A DNA stretch of 57,863 bases from Actinomycetes bacterium. GTDB taxonomy: Bacteria; Auribacterota; JAJCYG01. The translations under genes were made by a program, and so were the position numbers. Shown one piece after another: positions 16,291-25,083 of the stretch (position 1 is its first letter; every line of letters begins with the position of its first letter). Location: NCBI GenBank assembly GCA_029263055.1, contig JAJCYG010000040.1:1-57863 (forward strand). The letters are read 5' to 3'. The notes beneath the pieces were generated by a model. The model was not told where the DNA came from and made no database searches. It saw only the letters and a program-made list of their open reading frames with translations.

Positions 16291-17084
16291 TATTTTAAGG
16301 TTTCCGTATAGCTGCCATGTGTTTTGTGAAACTTCTTACCTTGTATTATAAAACGCAATCGTGTAAACGCATCATAAATTTTATGGATTCCTTGTTTGCC
16401 TGAAATCAATGGCTCAAATTGAGAAAAATCGCGTGTTTGGGTCATCCCTTTGAGTTTGTCTAAAAGGCGAGTGGTCTCATCTTCCAACTGCTTGTTGATC
16501 GCTTCGGTGCTGGTTTGTGCATTGGATTCAAACAGGATGGGTTTGCCTAAAAGCGCAAAGGCTTCAGGTTGAGGTTCGATACAAAACTCATAATCTAAGG
16601 CTAAAGGAAGGACTTGGCAGCGCCCTAAATGTTTGACTAAGTGAGCCACTCCAGGAAAAAAGGTGATCGGTCTTAAATCATTGGAAACTAAATCACCTTG
16701 AGGGCAAATCCAGATAGATCGGTTTGGTTTTTCTGTGAGCAGTTTTTTGCTGTAGGATAAAAATTCTTTAACCCCTTTAAGGCCTGATTCTCGATCAACA
16801 GAATAAATTCCTACTTTGGCGAAAAAACGATAACGCTTTAATTGGGCTTCATCCATTACGCCATAAATATCAGAGTTGATGTGATGGTTGGTGAAATAAA
16901 AACTAGTGAGTACGTCCCACCAGCTGCTGTGATTCATAATGCCAATGGTTGGAATGGAACCGTCAAATTTTAAGGAATCATTTTCGTTGGCAAAATTAAA
17001 ACGAAAAAAGTTTTTACCAAGATAGCGTTTGGTATAAGCTTTGAACCCTTTCATCCAATATTTGTTTTTTTTAGCTTCAATCAT
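16290..17084 (-). CDS. PlsC-like lysophospholipid/glycolipid acyltransferase
   Basis: This 264-aa member of the PlsC superfamily has the catalytic HX4D motif NHSSWWD and a substrate-binding region. The usual glutamate-glycine-threonine-arginine block is replaced by CPQGDLV, a noticeable departure from standard PlsC. In the context of a glycosyltransferase and a carotenoid-type desaturase it could esterify the sugar of a carotenoid glycoside. The frame is open from 17126, but ATG 17084 overlaps the aldehyde-dehydrogenase stop as ATGA, with GGGATGG upstream, so I prefer it. Its stop overlaps the glycosyltransferase start. Confidence 0.82.
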   Translation of the reverse strand: MIEAKKNKYWMKGFKAYTKRYLGKNFFRFNFANENDSLKFDGSIPTIGIMNHSSWWDVLTSFYFTNHHINSDIYGVMDEAQLKRYRFFAKVGIYSVDRESGLKGVKEFLSYSKKLLTEKPNRSIWICPQGDLVSNDLRPITFFPGVAHLVKHLGRCQVLPLALDYEFCIEPQPEAFALLGKPILFESNAQTSTEAINKQLEDETTRLLDKLKGMTQTRDFSQFEPLISGKQGIHKIYDAFTRLRFIIQGKKFHKTHGSYTETLK

Positions 17085-18565
17085 CTGTAGAACCATCCCA
17101 TCCATTTTGGAATTTTCGATGTCCACTTACTTGCTGGTTGAAAGTAATGAGGGCGAAAACCATCTTTTGCTGATCGAGCAAATAAGGTTTTAGTATAAAC
17201 CATTTCACGTAATCCTTCTAATCCTCGAGTGCGGCCAAATCCACTTGCTTTGGTGCCCCCAAAAGGGAGCATGGGAAGGGAAATAGGCCAAATCACTTCA
17301 TTGATGGTGACCATGCCGCTTTCGAGCTGAAGGGCCATTTGTTCGGCTCTCTTTTGGTCTTTTGAAAAGATCGCTCCACCTAGGCCAAAGGAATTGGAAT
17401 TGGCTTTTTTAATGGCTTCTTCATCGGTTTCAAACGAATCTAAAAGGGCAATTGGGCCAAAATAGTCTTCGTTCCACAAGCGCATGTCATTATTGATGTT
17501 TTCTATTAAAGTCGGTTCAAAAAAATGGCCCGCATAAGAGGTTTGTGCACGTTTGCCTCCTAATAAAATGTGGGCTCCTTTTTGTGTTGCTTCTTGGATC
17601 AGCTCTTCACAACGAATTAATTCTTTCTCTCTTCTTAATGGACCTATTGTAGTAGACCAATCTTGCCCAGGGCCCATTTTTAATTTCTTAAGTTCTGCAA
17701 TCATCTTTTCTTTAAAAGAAGTGTAAATAGATTGATGAACTAAAATGCGTTTGGTGCCGATGCAGTTTTGACCTGAGTTGAGCATAGACCCCCAGACAGC
17801 AGCAGCTGCCGCAATAGAAAGCGGGGCATCATGGCGGACAATGAAGGGATCATTACCTGAAAGTTCTAAAACAGCGGGTTTGCCTTGTTCGGCACATTGT
17901 GTTTGAACTTGCCGGCCGACTTCAACGCTTCCTGTAAAAAAGAGTTTGTTGATTTGTGATTTGATTAACGATTGACCTGTTTCAGCTCCACCATAAACGG
18001 TTTGAAAAATTCCTTTTGGCAACTCTGCTTGGTCAAAGAGTTGCTGAATCTTTTGAGCCACCATCCAAGAGAGTTCTGAAGGTTTAAAGACAACACTATT
18101 ACCAGCGATTAAAGCTTCTATAATAGTCGATAAATTTAAAAGAAGAGGATAGTTCCAGGTCCCAATAATTCCAATGACTCCATAAGGAAGAAAGGTCACT
18201 TTAGCCAGCGTTGCTTTGGTGATAAAAGGAGTCTCTTCGTTTCGGCTTTCTAACATCGATTCACTATTTTTGATCAAGTATTTTAAATTAGCTAAGCTAG
18301 GATAGAGCTCAGCCATGTAAGACTGCAAAATCGGTTTTCCAATTTCTTGAGTGATGAGTTGAGCGATTTCATCGCGGGATGCAAATAACTTTTTTCTAAA
18401 TTTCTCTAAAAGAGTTGCACGTTCTTTTATGGATAGTTGCTGCCACTGTTTTGAGGCTGCTTGAGCTGTTAGGCAAATCTGTTCAACTTCAGATGTTGAG
18501 TGGGCATTAATTTCAGCAAGTTTATCTAATCCAATAGGGGAATGAGCTGTCAGGTTTGTTGACAT
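17081..18565 (-). CDS. Aldehyde dehydrogenase (possible apocarotenal dehydrogenase)
   Basis: This 494-aa NAD(P)-dependent aldehyde dehydrogenase has the catalytic Glu234 (VLELSGNDP) and the nucleophile Cys268 (NSGQNCIG) in place, plus the GIIGTWNYPLLLNLS nucleotide-site strand and the FTGSVEVGR loop. The C-terminal PFGGTKASGFGRTRG segment is typical of the family. The C-terminus is somewhat hydrophobic and aromatic, like ALDHs that act on lipid aldehydes at membranes. It starts 3 bp after the TPR gene and overlaps the acyltransferase start. The neighbouring enzymes suggest oxidation of a terminal carotenoid aldehyde to an acid; substrate unproven. Confidence 0.9.
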   Translation of the reverse strand: MSTNLTAHSPIGLDKLAEINAHSTSEVEQICLTAQAASKQWQQLSIKERATLLEKFRKKLFASRDEIAQLITQEIGKPILQSYMAELYPSLANLKYLIKNSESMLESRNEETPFITKATLAKVTFLPYGVIGIIGTWNYPLLLNLSTIIEALIAGNSVVFKPSELSWMVAQKIQQLFDQAELPKGIFQTVYGGAETGQSLIKSQINKLFFTGSVEVGRQVQTQCAEQGKPAVLELSGNDPFIVRHDAPLSIAAAAAVWGSMLNSGQNCIGTKRILVHQSIYTSFKEKMIAELKKLKMGPGQDWSTTIGPLRREKELIRCEELIQEATQKGAHILLGGKRAQTSYAGHFFEPTLIENINNDMRLWNEDYFGPIALLDSFETDEEAIKKANSNSFGLGGAIFSKDQKRAEQMALQLESGMVTINEVIWPISLPMLPFGGTKASGFGRTRGLEGLREMVYTKTLFARSAKDGFRPHYFQPASKWTSKIPKWMGWFYR

Positions 18566-18568
18566 AGA

Positions 18569-19219
18569 TTAAAGTTTATCTAATAGCTTTTCAGAAGCAA
18601 GCTTCCACTGATTTCCGGAGTCAGCAGCAATAGATTTTTTGAGTAGGTTGCTTGCTTTCTCTTTGTTGTTGTCTTTAATATAAGCTTGTGCCGCGTGATA
18701 GTAAACCATGGCGCCATTCATGTCTTTGTTTTGAGATGATTCATAGGTTGTGATTAAAAAATTAAAATCATCAATCGACTCATCTAAGCGTTTGAAAAAT
18801 TTGGGAACACTGAGGCCGCACATGCCTCGAATAAATCGAACTTCTAAATTGTTAGGCGCTTGTTCAGCTGCTTTGTCCATCAGACCAAATCCTTCGCGTG
18901 CAAAATCGAGTTTTTTAGGAGGCCAGAAGGCGTCACGTGCTTTGAGGGTAAGGCAACTCCCTTTATAAACGAGCAAGACTGGGTTATTGGGTTCGGATTC
19001 TATTAATTTTTCAAGAATTTCATAGGCTTGGTTAACTGCTTTTTTATTCCCTTCAACTCCTTTATTGTGTAGGGAGATAAAGGAGGCTGATGAAGGGGGG
19101 GCTTCTGGTGTTGGAATTTGGACGTCTGGATCTATATCAGCTGTAAGTATGCTTAAAATAGGTATGATAAATAAATAAGTTAATGTAAATAAGGTTAGCT
19201 TTAAAATTTTTAGTTTCAT
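18569..19219 (-). CDS. TPR-like protein with N-terminal membrane helix
   Basis: The 216-aa protein has a hydrophobic N-terminal helix (about residues 5-25; signal peptide or anchor) followed by TPR-like helices: AYEILEKLIESEPNN, GFGLMDKAAEQAPNN and YHAAQAYIKDNNKEKASNLLKKS. It is probably periplasmic or membrane-tethered and acts through protein contacts. It is the first gene of the minus-strand operon leading into the aldehyde dehydrogenase. The frame is open further upstream but would cross the divergent desaturase start; ATG 19219, directly before the hydrophobic segment, is the start. Confidence 0.78.
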   Translation of the reverse strand: MKLKILKLTLFTLTYLFIIPILSILTADIDPDVQIPTPEAPPSSASFISLHNKGVEGNKKAVNQAYEILEKLIESEPNNPVLLVYKGSCLTLKARDAFWPPKKLDFAREGFGLMDKAAEQAPNNLEVRFIRGMCGLSVPKFFKRLDESIDDFNFLITTYESSQNKDMNGAMVYYHAAQAYIKDNNKEKASNLLKKSIAADSGNQWKLASEKLLDKL

Positions 19220-19233
19220 TTGTTGGGTCCCGA

Positions 19234-19262
19234 TTGATTCTTTAGAGACGATAGTATACAAT
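19234..19262 (+). promoter_or_regulatory. Divergent promoter region between desaturase and TPR/aldehyde-dehydrogenase operon
   Basis: On the plus strand TTGATT (19234-19239), a 17-nt spacer and TACAAT (19257-19262) precede the desaturase. On the minus strand TATACT (complement of 19254-19259) is positioned to serve the TPR-led operon, although its -35 is weak. The two -10 elements share bases, so polymerase could occupy only one direction at a time. The 73-bp gap has no other visible elements. Confidence 0.55.
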
Positions 19263-19292
19263 ATGCTCTTTTCCATCGCTAGGGGAGAATTT

Positions 19293-20849
19293 ATGAAACA
19301 CAAAGTAATTGTTGTTGGAGCTGGATTGGGTGGCCTTTCTACGGCTATTCGTTTGCAAGCCCAAGGGTGGGATGTACACATTTTTGAAAAGAATAATTGT
19401 CCTGGCGGACGCATGAATCAGATCCAAGAAAAAGGCTTTAAGATTGATATGGGGCCTACTTTGGTGATGATGCCTGAAATGTTACAAGAGGTCTTTCAGG
19501 TTGCTGGGAAAAGAATGGAAGACTACATTCAGTTAAAACCGCTTTCTCCATCTTATGAAGTTCATTTAGGCGATGGAACCCGTTTTAACATGACCTCTAA
19601 CTTGCATGAATTGATGGATCAATTTGAGCAACGAAGCCCTAAAGATGCAAAACGTTTTTTTCGTTATCTTGAGCAGGCACATCAAAAATATCGCTTGTCT
19701 CGGAAACACTTTATTGAACGTTCTTTTAATAAAATTACCGATTTATTCAACTTCTCGACTTTAATCGGTATGTTGGGTATCAAACCTTATGGATCAGTAA
19801 CCTCTTTTACTAAAAAATATATTAAAGATCCGTTTTTGCGAGCTGCGTTTACATTTCAAACTCTTTACCTCGGTGTCTCGCCTCATAAGTGTCCATCGAT
19901 CTATTCTTTATTACTTTATATTGAATTAGCTGAAGGGGTTTGGTTTCCAAAAGGGGGGATTTTTAAAATCGCCGAAGGTTTGGAAAAACTCTTTTTAGAT
20001 TTAGGTGGAAAGATTCATTACAACCAACCGATTGATTCATTTGAATATGAAGGTAAAAAAATCAAAGGGGTGCATTCAAAAGGGGAATATTTTGATGCGG
20101 ATGTTGTGGTTTGTAACCAAGACACTGGTGCGGCCCTTAAAAAGTTTTTACCTGAAAACTTGCGTCCAAGCGCGCCGACAAAAAAGATTGATAAACTAGA
20201 TTATGGTTGTTCTTCTTTTATGGTCTATTTAGGTGTGGATAAGAAATACGATCATATGTATCACCACACGGTGATCTTGCCTAAACATTTTGATGATGTT
20301 TTGGATGATTTGTTTAAACGAGGCGTGCCTCCTCAAGAACCTGCTTACTATTTATGCCGTCCAACAGCAACAGACCCGAGTCTGGCTCCAGAAGGGCATG
20401 ACGCCATTTACTTGCTTTTTCCTGTTCCTCATTTGCAGCAGTATGATAAATGGGATGAGGCTGCAATCGAGGAATATAAAAATACTTTGTTAAAGCAGGT
20501 TGAAGAGACTTATTTGCCTGATTTAAGAAAACATATTGTGTTAGAGAAAATCTTTACGCCAAAAGATTTTCAATCTGAATATGGTGTGTTGCATGGTTCG
20601 GCTTTTGGATTAGCCCCTAACTTTTTTCAATCAGCTTATTTCAGACCCCGTAATGTGAGTCCTGATATTGAAAATCTTTTCTTTGTCGGTTCTAGTTCTC
20701 ATCCTGGGGGAGGGATTCCTGTGGTGATGTTGGGAGGCCGATTGACTGCCAATGAGATTGCCTTGCGTTATCCAAAACCAAAGAAAAGAAATGTGGTTCT
20801 GCCATCTTTTTCAAAAGAACCTGAACCCACATTAGTTGCCTCTGAGTAA
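19293..20849 (+). CDS. CrtI/CrtN-type carotenoid desaturase/oxidase
   Basis: This 518-aa FAD-dependent phytoene-desaturase family protein begins with the dinucleotide-binding motif VVGAGLGGLSTAIRLQ, followed by the EKNNCPGGRMNQI block. It ends with the family signature LFFVGSSSHPGGGIPVVML (about residue 463 on). The family adds double bonds to phytoene or diapophytoene or oxidises terminal methyl groups (CrtP). ATG 19293 has AGGGGAG 6 nt upstream; the frame upstream to 19263 is not needed. No carotenoid synthase (CrtM/CrtB or HpnCDE) is visible here, so the substrate must come from elsewhere. CrtN- versus CrtP-like function cannot be decided by eye. Confidence 0.9.
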   Translation: MKHKVIVVGAGLGGLSTAIRLQAQGWDVHIFEKNNCPGGRMNQIQEKGFKIDMGPTLVMMPEMLQEVFQVAGKRMEDYIQLKPLSPSYEVHLGDGTRFNMTSNLHELMDQFEQRSPKDAKRFFRYLEQAHQKYRLSRKHFIERSFNKITDLFNFSTLIGMLGIKPYGSVTSFTKKYIKDPFLRAAFTFQTLYLGVSPHKCPSIYSLLLYIELAEGVWFPKGGIFKIAEGLEKLFLDLGGKIHYNQPIDSFEYEGKKIKGVHSKGEYFDADVVVCNQDTGAALKKFLPENLRPSAPTKKIDKLDYGCSSFMVYLGVDKKYDHMYHHTVILPKHFDDVLDDLFKRGVPPQEPAYYLCRPTATDPSLAPEGHDAIYLLFPVPHLQQYDKWDEAAIEEYKNTLLKQVEETYLPDLRKHIVLEKIFTPKDFQSEYGVLHGSAFGLAPNFFQSAYFRPRNVSPDIENLFFVGSSSHPGGGIPVVMLGGRLTANEIALRYPKPKKRNVVLPSFSKEPEPTLVASE

Positions 20850-20851
20850 AA

Positions 20852-22099
20852 ATGGATTTAAAGAGAAGCGTCTTTTTTATCTTTCTGGTAGGTTTTTCTC
20901 TTTTCTTTGCTTCATCTTTACAGGCGCAATTAGCTGAAGAGCTTTATCAAAATCATTGCCTTCGTTGTCATGGCGTTGAGGGCAATGGTAAAGGTCCGGC
21001 TCATACTAATCTTCGTCCCTGGCCCCGAAATTTTCAAAAAGGATCGTTTAAATTTCGTTCGACGCCTATTGGCACCCTTCCTACCGTTGCAGATTTAGAA
21101 AGAGTGATTAGCAAAGGGATTTTGCGCAGTTCCATGCCGCCATTTGAAAATCTTTTAACAGAAGAAGAGATCCGTGTTCTCGCTCTTTATACATTAAACC
21201 TCGCTAAACGCTCTGAAAAGAAAGAGGGGAAGCCTGTCCCATTATCACGACATCAGAATCGAGAGAGTGATGTTAAGAATGGTGAAGTGGCTTATCACAA
21301 ATTAGGTTGCGTGCAGTGTCATGGTTATCACGGGCAAGGTTTGGGGCCTGCAGCAGGCAATACACGTGATGAAGATGGGTGGTGGATGCAACCGACTGAT
21401 CTGACCGATTCCATGGCTTATGGTGGGGGGAGTGAGACCCAACAAATTTATAAACATCTAAAAACAGGTTTAGGGTCTTCGAGTATGCCCCATTATGGTG
21501 AGACCGTTGCAGATCAAACATTGTGGCAGTTGGCGCGTTATTTAAAAACACTTCAAGTTTCAAGCGATCAAAGAGAGCCGGTTTCTCGTGAAAAGTGGAA
21601 TCAAGTTTTGCCTGAAGAAGTACGGGGTGAGTATCTCACCCGATCTATGGCATGTGGCTTATGTCACACAAACTACCGTCGAGACGGTTCGTATCGTGAA
21701 CAATATTATTTAGCAGGTGGAGTTCGTTTTTATATCCCAGGTTATGGCACGATTTATATGCGCAATCTAACAAGTGATAAAGAGACAGGGATTGGAAATT
21801 GGACCAAACAACAAATTATCGATTCTATTAAGCAAGGTCAAGCCCCTGATCGTCAACTCGATGCTTTAGGGATGCCGTGGCCTTTCTTTTATCATTTAAA
21901 CGATTCAGATGTTTCCGCGATTGCTGCGTATTTACAAACATTGGAACCGATTAAAAACAAAGTACCAGACCGGAAAATGGATCCGATTTGGTCTCGCTTA
22001 TATCACCGGGTCAAACAGTTGCTTGGTTTAGAATATGGTCATTTAGAATATTGGGCAGGTAATGCAGGAAAAGATGAAGTGAATGAAAAAGATTATTAA
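20852..22099 (+). CDS. Exported c-type cytochrome with three heme sites
   Basis: The 415-aa protein has a clear signal peptide (hydrophobic 7-22, cleavage near SLQAQ). It has three CxxCH heme-attachment motifs, CLRCH (about residue 36), CVQCH (about 153) and CGLCH (about 268), each heading a cytochrome c domain. The C-terminal domain carries ETGIGNW and LGMPW, also found in the next protein. It is a periplasmic electron-transfer protein. It starts 2 bp after the desaturase stop and overlaps the next cytochrome gene by 17 nt, so the three are one operon. An electron-sink role for the desaturase is speculative, since desaturases of this family usually face the cytoplasmic membrane. Confidence 0.9.
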   Translation: MDLKRSVFFIFLVGFSLFFASSLQAQLAEELYQNHCLRCHGVEGNGKGPAHTNLRPWPRNFQKGSFKFRSTPIGTLPTVADLERVISKGILRSSMPPFENLLTEEEIRVLALYTLNLAKRSEKKEGKPVPLSRHQNRESDVKNGEVAYHKLGCVQCHGYHGQGLGPAAGNTRDEDGWWMQPTDLTDSMAYGGGSETQQIYKHLKTGLGSSSMPHYGETVADQTLWQLARYLKTLQVSSDQREPVSREKWNQVLPEEVRGEYLTRSMACGLCHTNYRRDGSYREQYYLAGGVRFYIPGYGTIYMRNLTSDKETGIGNWTKQQIIDSIKQGQAPDRQLDALGMPWPFFYHLNDSDVSAIAAYLQTLEPIKNKVPDRKMDPIWSRLYHRVKQLLGLEYGHLEYWAGNAGKDEVNEKDY

Positions 22100-22655
22100 A
22101 CGAATTATAATCATACTTTTGCTAGGTGTTGTTGGCTTTAGCATTTATATATGGTCTATTTGGCCGCCCACAAAAATTATGTCTGAAAAGATGGTGTTGT
22201 GGCGTTTAAATGGGGCGTTGCCTGAGCCTGTAAAGACTGAAGACCTTTGGGTAGAACGTGGAGAATATTTGGTTAAGACAGCACCTTGTGCCATTTGTCA
22301 TACCGAATATCGCTGGGTAGGGCCCAATAACTTTCGTCCATTGCAAGGGGGCATGCGCGCCCGTTGGGACGTTTATGGCGAAGCTGTCAGCCTAAATCTA
22401 ACCCCTGATAAAGAGACAGGGATTGGTAACTGGTCTGAAAAGGATTGGATTGTTGCCATGAAAACAGGGATTTATCCGAATGGCCGAGTGGCGCATTGGC
22501 AAGCCATGCCATGGGATATGCATTCAAATTACTCTTTAGATGATATGCGTTCAATCTACCGTTATTTGAAATCATTGCCTGCAGTCAAACAGCCTAAGTC
22601 GACTCCGGTTAAAGAACCGCTTCCAGAGCCTGATATTTTTTATTATGGTCGGTAG
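22083..22655 (+). CDS. Membrane-anchored monoheme cytochrome c
   Basis: This 190-aa protein has a basic N-terminus and a single hydrophobic helix (about residues 7-26), then one heme motif, CAICH (from residue 69), with the region HWQAMPW likely to hold the axial Met. It shares the block LTPDKETGIGNW and a following YRYLKSLP helix with the last domain of the upstream triheme protein, so the two are related by module duplication. It lies in the periplasm, tethered to the inner membrane. ATG 22083 overlaps the upstream gene. The gene ends 4 bp before the convergent 782-aa gene. Confidence 0.88.
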   Translation: MKKIIKRIIIILLLGVVGFSIYIWSIWPPTKIMSEKMVLWRLNGALPEPVKTEDLWVERGEYLVKTAPCAICHTEYRWVGPNNFRPLQGGMRARWDVYGEAVSLNLTPDKETGIGNWSEKDWIVAMKTGIYPNGRVAHWQAMPWDMHSNYSLDDMRSIYRYLKSLPAVKQPKSTPVKEPLPEPDIFYYGR

Positions 22656-22658
22656 AAT

Positions 22659-25007
22659 TTAAATCGAATCAGCTGTGGTTCCTGTATAACGTTCTTGCTC
22701 GAGTTTGAGGTATTCAGGAAGTTCTTTTTCAGATTCTGCTTGGGGATAAGGGAGAATAAAAGCAATCGTTCCTTCATAACCGTGTTCTTGATATAAAAAA
22801 TCTCCGTTTAAATACTTAGCGACTTGTTTGGCAAAAAGAATGTTTTCTTGATTTGATGCTGTTCTTGCCTGAGTCGAGTCGACTTTAAATTTGATTTCAA
22901 TATGGAGTTTTTTCTTCTCTTTTTTTACTGTGATTTGAAGAGGAGATAAATTAGTGTCTCTATTTGGAGCGATGGCATTTTCTTTAGCAATAAAAAATAG
23001 AGAATAGAGCATGGTTCGAAAGATTTCTAAATCAAAAGGAAGCATGTCCTCTTCTAGTTTCCATTTATAGCTGAAGGGGTGTCCTGTTTGAAAATCAGGA
23101 TGATGCTTCATCCAGCCAAACTGTTCCTGTGTTGATTCCCCAATTGTTTTTTTAAAGAAATTTTTATGAGACCACATTTCTAAAGCAGCATCTTCTTTAT
23201 CAAAATAGCGAGTGAAGTCTCTTTTTGTTCTGGCTAAAGGTTTTAAAGGTTTTAAAAGTTCCTCTAAGTCGGAGTTTGAATGTTTTTTTTCTTTGACTTC
23301 GTTAAAAACTTCATCTACGAGATCAATATAATCCATTTTAAAAAATAAATAACTTTCTGATAAAGCGGTTAATTCAGAAATTGAGAAGGGAGAGTCTTGA
23401 GGTCTGTCGTCCCATTGAATGATAAAGGAGGTTAATTTTTTTAAGCTATAAATGTCTCTCTTAAAACTTTCTAATTTTTCTAGCAACTCCTTTGAAAAGA
23501 GGTGGTCTAGTTTTTTTATTTGCATAAATGTGTAAAAATTAAGAATGTTCCAAATCAGTTTATTGGCTCGGTCTTGCATGCCCAGAAACATTTGTGTGTC
23601 TAACTTTTGTTTGCCCTGGCGGTATTCATAAGAGTCAAACCAGTTTCTGTTAGGTCCATCAACTGTTTTAAGTGTAGGAGTAAAATCTTTTTTAGGGGTT
23701 AAAGAGCCTTTTGTGGCTAAAAATCCAGTGAATTGCCAAGGGGTGTAAGGAAGGCCTTCTATTGTTTGTGCACGAACTCTTTCGTTAATGTAATCGGTAT
23801 GTGTGTGTTCTCGAATTTGAAGGCTAAAAATAGGTTGGAATTCATTTTCGCTTAATTGCTCAACCATTTCTTCGAATGTGGCAAAGCTACTTACTTGAGC
23901 CAGTTCGTGCTGAGCATGGTCTTGAATTCCTTTATCTTGACTTGATTCAGCAAGATACCATGCTTTAGTTAGAAAATGAGTATAGAGCCGTTTACTCACA
24001 ATATAGCTAAAAGGTTCCATGCCTAATCCTACTTTTTCATCAGCAAGTCCAAGTTGTTCTTTGATTTTTAAAAAGTCAAACCAGGCGACTTCTAAAGAAG
24101 GGGTTTTATTTTGTTTAAACGTAATGGTGATTTGTTCATCTCCATCTTCAGGTAAAATACCATCTTGAATATGAACGATGGACTGTTTATTAGTGAGTTC
24201 ACTGACAATAAAAAAAGCATTTCCCACAGCATTTAAACCTGCTTCATGATCTCTTTCTTTTTTAAAAGCATCTGTATAGATTTCATGTAAAGAGTGTTGA
24301 AAAAGGACTAAGTCAAAGGTAAAGGGCAAGGCTTCGTTTATTTCTGATCCTTCAAAATAAGTATCTAACCATTGCGGAGAGTCGACTGGTTGACTGAAAT
24401 AAAAGTCAGTTGGAATATCAGGATGGAGTTCCTTGCTAAGAGTTCTTTTCTTTTCAGAAGGTTCAACAACCACAACTTTGTGTTGAGGGAGGCCAATGGC
24501 GGTTAATGTTTGTCTTAATAACCACAAAATAGAACCATTACCACTTCCTATATCTAAAATTTCAATGGTCTTATTTTCGATCTCTTTATGTCGTTCTTTT
24601 AAAAGCATGGCTTCTTCTTTTAGAATAAGAGGAATAAAAAAGCGATTTCTTACAAACTGATACGAGTCTTGTGTGAGTGGGTTTGCAGGGGAAAGCTTTA
24701 AAACAGATTCAAAGAGATCAATTTTTTGTTCATCAGTCAGTACATAGGCTGGAACAGCACCTAGGTTTTGGGCTAATATTTCAAGTGAGCGTCGGCTTGT
24801 AATGGTTGGGGCTAAAAGAACGAGATTTTCGCTTATTTGCTGAGCAGTAGTGTCTTGATAAAAAAGATGTTCCCAGCCGTAAGTAATAATGGGCGCAAAG
24901 GTTCTGGGAGACAACATCTCCTGGACAACGGGTTTTTCAATGTTATAACCTATTGCCATTACTGCAATTAAAATTGTGGCTAAGCTCTTTTTTAGTAATA
25001 TTTTCAT
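22659..25007 (-). CDS. Exported or anchored protein with methyltransferase-like and HATPase-like regions
   Basis: The 782-aa protein starts with a hydrophobic segment (LATILIAVMAIGY, residues 9-21). A Rossmann methyltransferase-like motif I, EILDIGSGNGSIL, follows (about 149-161), with a VVVVEPSEKK acidic strand, as in SAM-dependent methyltransferases. The middle is mostly helical. The end (about 727-757) reads AKQVAKYLNGDF then GYEGTIAFILPYP, resembling the last helix and strand of histidine-kinase ATPase domains; clear N and G1 boxes are not seen. It is probably a composite, perhaps inactive, regulatory protein. It has its own promoter; I cannot assign a function. Confidence 0.6.
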   Translation of the reverse strand: MKILLKKSLATILIAVMAIGYNIEKPVVQEMLSPRTFAPIITYGWEHLFYQDTTAQQISENLVLLAPTITSRRSLEILAQNLGAVPAYVLTDEQKIDLFESVLKLSPANPLTQDSYQFVRNRFFIPLILKEEAMLLKERHKEIENKTIEILDIGSGNGSILWLLRQTLTAIGLPQHKVVVVEPSEKKRTLSKELHPDIPTDFYFSQPVDSPQWLDTYFEGSEINEALPFTFDLVLFQHSLHEIYTDAFKKERDHEAGLNAVGNAFFIVSELTNKQSIVHIQDGILPEDGDEQITITFKQNKTPSLEVAWFDFLKIKEQLGLADEKVGLGMEPFSYIVSKRLYTHFLTKAWYLAESSQDKGIQDHAQHELAQVSSFATFEEMVEQLSENEFQPIFSLQIREHTHTDYINERVRAQTIEGLPYTPWQFTGFLATKGSLTPKKDFTPTLKTVDGPNRNWFDSYEYRQGKQKLDTQMFLGMQDRANKLIWNILNFYTFMQIKKLDHLFSKELLEKLESFKRDIYSLKKLTSFIIQWDDRPQDSPFSISELTALSESYLFFKMDYIDLVDEVFNEVKEKKHSNSDLEELLKPLKPLARTKRDFTRYFDKEDAALEMWSHKNFFKKTIGESTQEQFGWMKHHPDFQTGHPFSYKWKLEEDMLPFDLEIFRTMLYSLFFIAKENAIAPNRDTNLSPLQITVKKEKKKLHIEIKFKVDSTQARTASNQENILFAKQVAKYLNGDFLYQEHGYEGTIAFILPYPQAESEKELPEYLKLEQERYTGTTADSI

Positions 25008-25054
25008 TTTGATTACGGCGTATTTATTAAGAATATAGTGTAAAACAGAAGCTA

Positions 25055-25083
25055 CTTATACCATTTTGATGTATTTCTGTCAA
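25055..25083 (-). promoter_or_regulatory. Sigma-70 promoter of the 782-aa gene
   Basis: On the minus strand a perfect TTGACA (complement of 25078-25083), a 17-nt spacer and TATAAG (complement of 25055-25060) lie upstream of ATG 25007. The -35 overlaps a set of inverted repeats, consistent with repression or activation at that site. Confidence 0.75.
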
